DNA from: Persicaria tinctoria
Taxonomy: Eukaryota > Streptophyta > Magnoliopsida > Caryophyllales > Polygonaceae
Assembly: GCA_037127255.1 (NCBI GenBank)
Contig: JBANSL010000013.1
Coordinates: forward strand, 62,200,688 to 62,264,687
Length of the DNA stretch: 64,000 bases
Reading direction: 5' to 3'
Both the position numbers and the translations under genes were made by a program. The number at the start of each line of letters is the position of its first letter. The stretch's first letter is position 1. The notes under the pieces were generated by a model, which did no database searches, was not told the DNA's origin, and saw only the letters and a list, made by a program, of their open reading frames with translations. Positions 56,057-64,000 of this stretch are shown here, in pieces.

Positions 56057-57771
56057 ATGTGTTGCCTTTTCATCCGATCAGTTTCTCAGGTATATAGCTT
56101 GCCTGTTGAATGTCTTCTGCTGTACAATTTGGTGTATTAAGCTAACTTGCTGATGATCATGTCTTTTCAGATTTTCCTCCTACCTAATTCCAACAGGAAG
56201 AGGTACTTCCACGGCGCTCTCAAGCCCATCAAGCGTTGCTCCATCTTTAGTAAGCACCACATCATCCCTTTTTAAATTCATTACAGAGTCCAAGATTATC
56301 TTTGTTAAAAATGATTAAATTAAAAAAATTACCTTAATTTGTTAACATAGACTTAGCCTTCGTGTACAAACCATACCTGCCCTTTGTTCTTAGATCAACA
56401 TGCTCTTTCCAATTAATTCAAAAATCAGTCATAAATATAAATAACAACAGCCAAATTAGCTCATTCAAAAATCAGTCAAGAAAATTGAACCAGAATAACT
56501 GGATGACATACTTTTTGATAAGATGGAACACACTGAATTAAAATGGCTACATAATCAAGTAAGGAATGGGTTGAATGGGAAAATGGAGTTGATGCAAGGA
56601 AGAGGAAGCTGTGGGTTTACACCGAGTGTATATCTAGACTTTTCCTTACACAAAAGATGGACATTTCATCCTCCAATTTAAGGTTGCACTTCTTTGGTAT
56701 TTTGAAATTTGAAAACTATGTAATTGCCTAATGATATGGTTCATGTCATACATGTTAAGATGCCACTTTACAATAAGTGCAACCCATTTGTGCAGTTCGT
56801 TGGAAAGTTAGTGATATTTACTGCAATTTTCCCAATGATTTATGTTAAGTTCAACATTCACTTTTTATATTTTCCATTTTATAGCATATGGAAGCCCTTT
56901 GCTTATTAGTTCAGTGTGGTACCAAGCTACTCGAAGATACGTACATGGATATAGGGATTCAAAGTATTCCGTGTTACTACATCCCAGCCTTCAACATCCA
57001 TTGAAGAACTGGCAAGATCGAAGGTCTAAGAAGTTAACAACAAGTACCTTTGGCCAAGCCATTGGATTATTTCCTAAAAGGAGAGTTCAACTTTGGTTAG
57101 AGAAGCTTGAACTAGATGTTACCTTTCGGCCGAACCTTGCTATTTGTTGGGGCAATGTCAATGAAGGAGAAGCATTGAAGAGATACGAGTTCCTCACTGG
57201 GCATTGTGTTCCGGAACCACCGAAGTTTGTGGTCTATGATGAGGAAAATCATAAAAACAATTGGTTGGCTGCGTCACCGGATCGACTTCTTGATTGGGAA
57301 AATGGAGGTGTTCTTGAGATCAAATGCCCTTGTGTCAAGCAAGATAACGATAGGTACAGTGAAGTCGCACCATGGAAGCGAATACCGCTATATTACATGC
57401 CACAAGCACAAGGGTTAATGGAGATAACAAATAGGGAATGGATGGATTTTTATGTTTGGACTCTTAACGGATCTAGTTTGTTTAGAGTGCATCGTGATAA
57501 AGACTATTGGGGGAAAATAAAGGTTGCTCTATCGGATTTTTGGATGAATCATGTGGTTCCTGCAAGGGAGATATGTGAAGAGTTGAAAAGAACAAAATCG
57601 ATTGACCTAAATAATCTTGACCCGAGGTTATGCAAGCTACAACCAGAAGAAAGACATAAGTCATGTGTTGATATTGTTCGGGAAAGCAAACTTCTTGTTG
57701 ACCGCTGCTCTAAATTGTTGTATTGGAAAGTTGAAAGAAAAATTCAGTCTCCAAAATTGTATGTTGCTTAA
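56057..57771 (+). CDS. YqaJ/lambda-exonuclease-like nuclease, copy 2, complete
   Basis: Exons 56057-56089, 56171-56249 and 56885-57771 join without frame break to 332 residues. Donors are GTATAT and GTAAGC; acceptors are TTTTCAG and TTTATAG. The N-terminus (MCCLFIRSVSQ, then NRKRYFHG) is rich in Arg and poor in acidic residues, which may suggest organelle targeting. The nuclease core in order: NVNEGEA (Glu 131/133), ASPDRLL (Asp 170), VLEIKCP (Glu 182 and Lys 184) and MPQAQGLMEI (Gln 211/213), then WMDFYVWT and ALSDFWMNHVVPAREI. This matches plant type II restriction endonuclease-like proteins of the YqaJ family, predicted to degrade DNA ends. It is intact, unlike most coding sequence around it. 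The start choice rests on the only ATG that keeps frame through both small exons. Confidence 0.85.
56150..57758. repeat. Long direct repeat, right copy (pairs with 1-1612)
   Basis: Same orientation, offset 56149 from the left copy. Similarity may start further left, beyond the window edge of the other copy. It ends near CCAAAATTGTAT at about 57761. Confidence 0.9.
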
Positions 57772-59169
57772 TTTGCTCGGTTTGGGTCCGTGACCTGTGG
57801 ATATTCTCCTTTTCCATCAGTTTAAGTCTCATTTAATATATAGATATATAGATTTACATGTATCTATGATTTCTTTTCCCGGTTGATCTCTATCCTTTAT
57901 CGCAAGCACTGATTTATTGTTAATTTTATTATTGAATAAATAAAGTGTATCTTCTATTTTTCTAATTTACCTAGTATCTTTAATGTACCTCCGTAATAAC
58001 TATCATAATCAATCTTTTTTTAATGACTAAATCAAAACAGCAATGGTTGATTAGACTAAATCAAAGTTGTGTTCAGTCCACCATAAATGTTATAATTGTA
58101 TTCTCGGTTATCCGCTTAACCGGTTATCCGCACGGTGGGATTAAATGTTGAATTTAATCTCACAACCTTGCTATAAAATATTTTATAATCACTAGCTACC
58201 TTGCTATAATATTTTTGTCTCACATTCAAAATGTGGAGAACATTATATGTTTTTTGTTTATATGTAATGTTTAAAAAAAAACTTTGAGTTTTTTTAATAA
58301 AAATTTATCATATATAGTTTATACTATATGAATGTGTGGATGGGATAATTTATTATACCATCATCATAATCTTTTTGTTACTATTTATTTTCAACTAATT
58401 TCAAAATATTATCTTTGTGCCCATTCTTTATAGAATATATTATGATCTTAATCATACAAAATATTATATTTTAATTTGATTAAATTTCTTTTCTCTCATA
58501 TATTAATGGTATAATTTTTCTTATGTAACATGTATAGTTTATAAATAGTAAACAACCAATAACATAAAAAAGTAACTCCAACAAACATTGAATACAAAAT
58601 ATGTAACACCTTTAGCCTATTTAATTTGAAATTTATTTTCCTTAAATAATAAGTAAAAATTTGAAACTCCTAATTCAATTAAAGCATGCTTATGCTATAT
58701 AAAGACACACCTCATCTTTTTACAATCAAATCAACTCTTTCTTTTTCTTTCATTCTCATATTATGTCAAAATAGATTTTTTGATATAATATTGAATTTCT
58801 ATTATTCTAATCTATCGTTTGTTGATTGATATTGTTTTCAACTTTCATACTAATATTTTCTGTTTGTTTATTGTATTTTTTATAGTGTTATTGGTGAAAA
58901 AGAAGAAGTACATATTGAGAAGTTTCATTGGTGAAAAAGAAGAAGCTCATATTGATAAATAAAATCTAAGGTGAGTGGTTGTAATACAATCCTTTACTTG
59001 AACTTTTATGTTCTTTATTTTTAGTTTTGTTGGCATTTATTTTATTTAAATTTTTTTTTTGTGGAACCTCTTCTTTTTAGTTTTGAGTTGTGGTTAAGGT
59101 GTTTTAGACTCCTATTTTTATATATACAAAAATTCTATATTGTCTATGTTTTCCCTATCACTTAAACTT

Positions 59170-60940
59170 TCCCCTATTTTTGTTTATTTGTTTGGTTTAA
59201 TTAATTAATTTATTTATTGTAATTTCTTGATTATTTATATATGATTATATTTTTCAATTGTTTTTGTTGTTACTTTATATCATTTTATTATTTCTTAATT
59301 TTTAATTATTCTTTAATTATTATTTTTTCCTAATAATTGTTATCTTTTTGACCGAAAATAAAATATAATAATGACAAAGTTTTGATTGTATTTGTCTCAT
59401 AATTTTATATTAATGCCACCCAACTTTTTTTATGTCAAATAAAAAATGACTATAATGGTCAAACAATGCTTTAAATAGGGTAGTCAAATGGGTGGAAGTT
59501 TTTTGTGTCAAATGAATAATGCATCACATTAATTTTACTTTTAAATATGATAAATAGGAAATTAAAGTGGGTTAGTCCAAAGGTTGGGAGTTTTTCTTTG
59601 GTTAAATTCTAGATTTTTCTTATAAATAGTCAATTGTTTCAATGTTCGTCAAACAAATGAGAGAGAAATCATATATTGTTAGGTGACACTTTTGTTCATC
59701 ACTTTTTTTTTTCTTCCAATTTTTATTTATTTATGGCTTTAATATATTATTCAATGCACTTTCTTATTTCTATTATGATATTAGGCATGGTTTTATTTTT
59801 CATTTTTTATGATGTTACTTTATATCATATTTTATTTTGCATTTCTTATTTGTTGAAATAATATATGATTTTTAATTTTCTCTAATTCCTATTAGGTTTT
59901 GATGAACCATTGTTGCAAGAAGACTCATATTTGGAGGTTTTATTCATCATTTATTTATTTTTCCTCTATATTTGAATTTTTTTTCTTTAATTAATTTATT
60001 ATTTATTGTACTTTCTTATTTATATAGTAGATTATATATGATTTTATTTTTCAACAGTTTTTGTTGTTACTTTATATCATATTTCTTATTTGATTAAATA
60101 TTCTTTAATTATTATGTTTCTGTAATAATTATTTTCTCTTTGACAAAAAATACAATATAATAATGATAAATGTTTTATTATATTTCTCTCATATTTTTAT
60201 ATTAATGTTTACCCAAATTTTTTATTTCAAATAAAAAATTACTATAATTTCCAATCAATGCTTTAAATAGGGTAGTCAAAGGGGTGAAAGTTTTTTTTTG
60301 TTAAATGAAACATACATCGCATTAATTTTACTTTTTAGAGATGATAAATAGGAAATTAAAATGGGTTAGTCCAAAGGTTGAGAGTTTTTCTTTGGTTAAA
60401 TGTTGGATTTTTCTTATAAATAGTCAATTGTTTCAATGTTATCTTCTAAAACTCAATTTTTTTGCAAACAAATAAGAGATGAATCATATATTGTCAGGTG
60501 GCATTTTCTGTTCCTTTTTTTCTTACATTTTTTTATATTATTTATTGCTTTAATATATTGTTTCATTGTACTTTCTTATTTCTATTATGATATTATGCAT
60601 GATTTTATTTTTCAGTTTTTATGTTGTTACTTTATACTATCACATTTTATTTTGCATTTCTTAATTTTTTTATAATAATATAGGGTTTTTAGTTTTCTTT
60701 AATTGCTATTAAGTTTTTATGAACCATTGTTGCAAGAAGACTCATATTTGGAGGTTTTATTCATCATTTATTTGTTTTCCCCTATGTTTGTTTATTTTGT
60801 TCTATAATTAATTTATTTTTTTATTGCACTTTCTTATTTATATAGTAGATTATATATAATTTTATTTTCCTTTTTTTTATATATCATATATTATTTCTTA
60901 TTTGTTTAAATAATCTTTAATTATTATTTTTCTCTATTTT
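59170..60940. repeat. Diverged tandem repeats of about 800 bases
   Basis: Phrases such as GGGTTAGTCCAAAGGTTG (about 59569 and 60365), GAACCATTGTTGCAAGAAGA (about 59902 and 60721) and ATGCTTTAAATAGGGTAGTC recur once per unit. There are two full units and part of a third, all inside the candidate Helitron. Confidence 0.8.
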
Positions 60941-61049
60941 GATTTTTTTTTTGTTGATATATGGAAAAACTTACAACCATGCACCACTGTTGAAATAAGA
61001 ATCATATTCACCATTGCGGGATCTTAACGAGAAATAAATATATTAATGG

Positions 61050-61071
61050 ATCTCTCTCTCTCTCTCTCTCT
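61050..61071. repeat. (TC)n microsatellite
   Basis: About eleven TC units in AT-rich DNA inside the candidate Helitron. Confidence 0.9.
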
Positions 61072-61967
61072 ATTCAATTTATATTAATATGTCACCTTTA
61101 GTTTAATGAGCGTGGTTGTAGTTGTAGTGCGTTGAAATATATGTATAAGCACAGAGGTATATATAAAGTAAAAAAAATAAAAAAAAAATACATGGAGTAG
61201 TTATGTACCTTATTTATTTACATTTTTCCTCATATATACTTGCATAGAGATGCATACTTGCAAAATCTTTCACTTCGTGATTGGAAGAGAAGAGCTCAAA
61301 ATGTTAAGCTTATTTATAAATATATTATGGATGACTATAAATAATACTGAGCTTTCTTCTCAAATCTATATAAACCAAATATATTCATAATAAATTCAAT
61401 TCCACGTAGTTTAACTATATATAATTATTTCTTTGATATAATTTCCGCTAATAAGAACCAATCATATAAAACTTTAATACCATATGATTTGATAAACTTT
61501 AATACCATATGATTCGATCTGATTAAATTATGTCCCGTGCGTATGCACGGGCATGCCCCCCTAGTTAATCATAAAATAATGTTACACTGTAATGAATTCT
61601 ACTTTTAAAAAATAAATCTTAATTAATCATGGTTTTACCTCTAATTAATTTAATGAAAATTTTGTGTAGTACCCTCTTGGTATTTGATTTTTCGTGTGGT
61701 GTATAGAAGATTAGTGTATTTCGCTAGATACCCCTGAGCTTAGATGGAATTTCACGTCGTGCCCCTGCTCGGTTAACATTAACAACATGCATTAGTTTTT
61801 TTTTTTTTGAAAAGAAAGAAAGAAAGAAGAAACTGGAAATAAAGGAAAGACCGATTGACATAGGAAGAGTGAGGGGGTACCTTACAAAGGCGAAAGAAAG
61901 TAGTAGCTCGCTCGAAGAATGAGGAAGATGAACACGTCGACCGGGAACTTAAATGGTGACATCAGAT

Positions 61968-62921
61968 TCAAGTTGACCGGGAAAGTTCAGAGTGGTGTGA
62001 TAGCTACTGATTTGGTTATGACTTTTACAGCTATATTGCCTCCGCATCGTGAATACAGGTTTGTTGAATTCTATGGTAAGTTAATGTGTTAAATGACGAC
62101 TTTAATAGGTGAGAGTGTTTGTTAGCTGTCATTGGCTGATAGGGCGACCTTAGCAAGGGAAACCATGTGGTTCTTCCCTATTGACCATGTGACATTAGAT
62201 TATCTCAAGATAATTGGAAGAAGTGATGAAGAAGTGAGCTCTCAGCTACTTCCATTTGAATAAACACAACCAGATCTAAAAAGTACAACGATCATTGGCT
62301 GATAGGGTAACCTTAGCAAGGGAAACCATGGGATTCTTCGCTATTGACCATGTGACATTAGATTATCTCAAGATAATTTGAAGAAGTGATGAAGAAGTGA
62401 GCTCTCAACCACTTCCATTTGAATAAACACAGCCAGATCTGAAAAACAACAGATCTTGCTTGTAATTTGATCACTTTATTTTAACGTACTATGTTCTTGT
62501 TTACCACAAGTTTCTATGTTCTCCGAGTGTGGAACACGACTCTCGGCACAACCCGACACCGACAATCACAAACTTTCCTCGGGGATAGGTACACAACCTC
62601 CTCAAGCCTAGCACACAAACAAATGGGGTTTCAACCCAAAACAAATGGGCGTTGAGTGGTGTAGCCCACCTACTTATATACTAGTTTGGAACCCTCCTAA
62701 CTTCCGATGTGGGATTTCTTATTTCACATGTGCACACCCAACAATTTAATATGGAGTGTTACTCTTTTGTATACATTGGTCATTTCTTGTTGAGCATCCT
62801 TTTTTTCTTCTTTTTTTTTCCTTTTTTGGTTTTGATGCAGCCATAACAAGAAAAAAAATTCTCAAGGTACATAGAGGTTGATCTTGGAGTTGTTGAGCTT
62901 TCCATAACCGGACTCAAAAGG
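61968..62921 (+). pseudogene. ACO-like: Aconitase pseudogene fragment, copy B
   Basis: The same order as copy A: FKLTGKVQSGVIATDLVMT, RFVEFYG, then two tandem copies of [20 protein letters not shown] sequence (about 62125-62263 and 62292-62425), sharing copy A's TAG and TAA stops. Unlike copy A it continues, after an interrupting stretch, with one more exon piece at 62862-62921: YIEVDLGVVELSITGLKR before GTATACC. This corresponds to the YLEL-L--V-PCISGPKR segment of aconitase, with the Cys of PCISG lost. It is non-functional. Confidence 0.8.
62541..62860. other. Interruption within aconitase pseudogene copy B
   Basis: Noncoding sequence, including CCGATGTGGGATTTCTTATT and T-runs (62790-62830). 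It has the look of a plant gene 3' flank. Copy A has LINE sequence at the corresponding point. No element ends were identified. The stretch 62922-63151 holds no recognised gene. Confidence 0.4.
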
Positions 62922-63151
62922 TATACCAAATGCCTGATTTGTAGCCTCGGCTAGTGATTTCTAATAGACTGCATGTAACAGGCTTTGATCTTTGCCTTTA
63001 ATTAGGCCTCGTGACAGAGTCCTGCTAAAGCATGTGAAAAATTGCTGGCATTGTTGTATAGTAGAATCTATGGTAAAGTACTGATGAACATCATATGAAT
63101 GGATTTACTTGACTGTTTGATGCACAACTGAACTTATTTATGTTTGTGTGG

Positions 63152-64000
63152 CTAACCTTTTTTAAAATCTAACATCTCTACAAATATTGAATGAGAGGAG
63201 GAAGAGTCTGCATTAGATTCACTTACTACCCCCCCTGAATGGTGGGGGTGCACATTTGGATGCTCTTCAATATTTGAGTTTGGATTGTTTTGCCCTTCTG
63301 AGGATGAAGCTCTAGTGTTAGATGGTGTGTGATCAATGTCAAACTCATCATCTTCATCACCTCTAGAGTTGTTGTCATCCTCATTGGGCATGTAGAATTG
63401 ATTTCCAATTGCTTCAGGGGTACCTGTACTCTCAACAGAAGAAGTTAGTACATTTTTAAAGTGGAAATCATTCTCATTAAAGGTTACATTTCTACTGGTT
63501 ATAACTTTGTTACCTCCAGGTTGTATAACCAATAGCTTATAACCTTTTACACTCTTTGGATAACCCAACATAACACACTTAAGAGCTACGGATTCAGTTT
63601 ATAACCTTTTAAATTGTGTTTTTTTTTTCCCAAAAACACAGTTTTTACACAAAGGCAAATCACAAGGTTTATGATTCAATGAACCATGCTTAAACAGATA
63701 ATGAAGTCCCCTATTGCATATATGACCTAATCTAGCCTGCCACAGTTTAGTATCACTTAGATTTATGCAAGCATTGATCTCAAGAGACAAGTTATAGGCA
63801 TGAAAGACAGGTTCACCAAGGACATAATAAAGGCCACCTTTCTTAAAACTCTTCGAAACAACTTTACCATATTTAGAAACAGATTTAATGCCATTACGAG
63901 TGTTAATGTCATAACCAAGATTACCAAACATGCTGATAGACAACAAGTTTCTCCTAAGACCAGGCACCCACCTAACCTTTTGGAGTACCTTAACCCTCCC
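63152..64000 (-). pseudogene. Ty1/Copia polyprotein with integrase core deleted, 5' part beyond window
   Basis: The minus strand reads MPGLRRNLLSISMFGNLGY, INLSDTKLWQARLGHICNRG and LPLCKNCVFGKKKTQFKR (GAG_pre-integrase, with the zinc-binding His and Cys). It passes a stop, then continues at once with CVMLGYPKSVKGYKLLV and NVTFNENDFHF. The latter is the region between integrase and reverse transcriptase. The integrase catalytic core that should lie between them is missing. An acidic Ser/Asn-rich linker follows and coding ends near 63152, before the RT. The upstream part runs out of the window to the right. Confidence 0.85.

Larger units (their letters stand above)
58062..61564 (+). mobile_element. 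Candidate Helitron with internal tandem repeats, about 3.5 kb
   Basis: The right end is strongly Helitron-like: CCCGTGCGTATGCACGGG hairpin, then CCCCCCTAG and T. The left end, TCAAAGTTGTG after A, is set by where copy A similarity stops and is less certain. The interior is very AT-rich and noncoding. No Rep/helicase is present. Confidence 0.65.
57838..62540. repeat. Duplicated segment with aconitase pseudogene, copy B (pairs with 22284-23493)
   Basis: The parts 57838-58056 and 61565-62540 match copy A in order and orientation. Between them lies a 3.5 kb insertion ending in a Helitron-like terminus. About 60-70 bases present in copy A at the insertion point (22492-22555) are absent here. Confidence 0.85.

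Overview
The window is nuclear DNA of a flowering plant, most likely a eudicot. It is AT-rich and intron-containing, and packed with plant transposons: Copia and Gypsy retroelements, L1-type LINEs with a C-terminal RNase H, hAT elements, Helitrons, Stowaway-like MITEs and one Mutator-type element. The host gene pieces recognised (LEA14, CLAVATA2-like, cytosolic pyruvate kinase, aconitase, DUF4050, WEB/ICR-like) are plant families. The species cannot be named from the sequence alone.

Layout. 1-1.63 kb: 3' part of a gene for a YqaJ/lambda-exonuclease-like nuclease. 1.6-5.3 kb: repetitive DNA, possibly an old LTR. 5.3-8.4 kb: candidate Helitron carrying a WEB/ICR-like N-terminal fragment and a broken CLAVATA2-like gene. 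8.9-11 kb: a SINE-like sequence, a minisatellite and a LINE fragment. 12.9-17.1 kb: pyruvate kinase pseudogene split in one exon by a 3.1 kb hAT element. 17.5-20.6 kb: 5' and middle exons of a DUF4050 gene, with a Mutator-type MITE in its intron. 20.8-25 kb: LINE fragments, a Helitron, an aconitase pseudogene and MITEs. 25-28 kb: Copia gag pieces and a retroposon. 28.4-30.8 kb: a complete LEA14 gene with a Helitron in its only intron. 31-35.5 kb: nested Helitrons and a hAT MITE. 36-39.5 kb: retroelement fragments. 41.2-45.7 kb: a non-LTR retrotransposon with a restriction-like endonuclease domain and an internal 1030 bp tandem duplication. 46.2-52 kb: degenerate L1 LINE. 52-54.7 kb: three nonautonomous hAT elements, one nested in another. 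54.8-57.8 kb: second, complete copy of the YqaJ-like gene. 57.8-62.9 kb: second copy of the aconitase pseudogene segment, split by a candidate Helitron. 63.1-64 kb: Copia polyprotein missing its integrase core.

The order nuclease gene then aconitase pseudogene occurs twice in the same orientation (1-23.5 kb and 56.1-62.9 kb), so the window looks like a segmental tandem duplication expanded by insertions. The two nuclease copies look identical over about 1.5 kb, while the aconitase segments differ at several percent of sites. The duplication was therefore either not a single event or was later partly homogenised. Only two genes look intact: the second nuclease copy and LEA14. Most other coding sequence is transposon-derived or broken gene fragments. 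No operon-like or defence-cluster organisation is visible.
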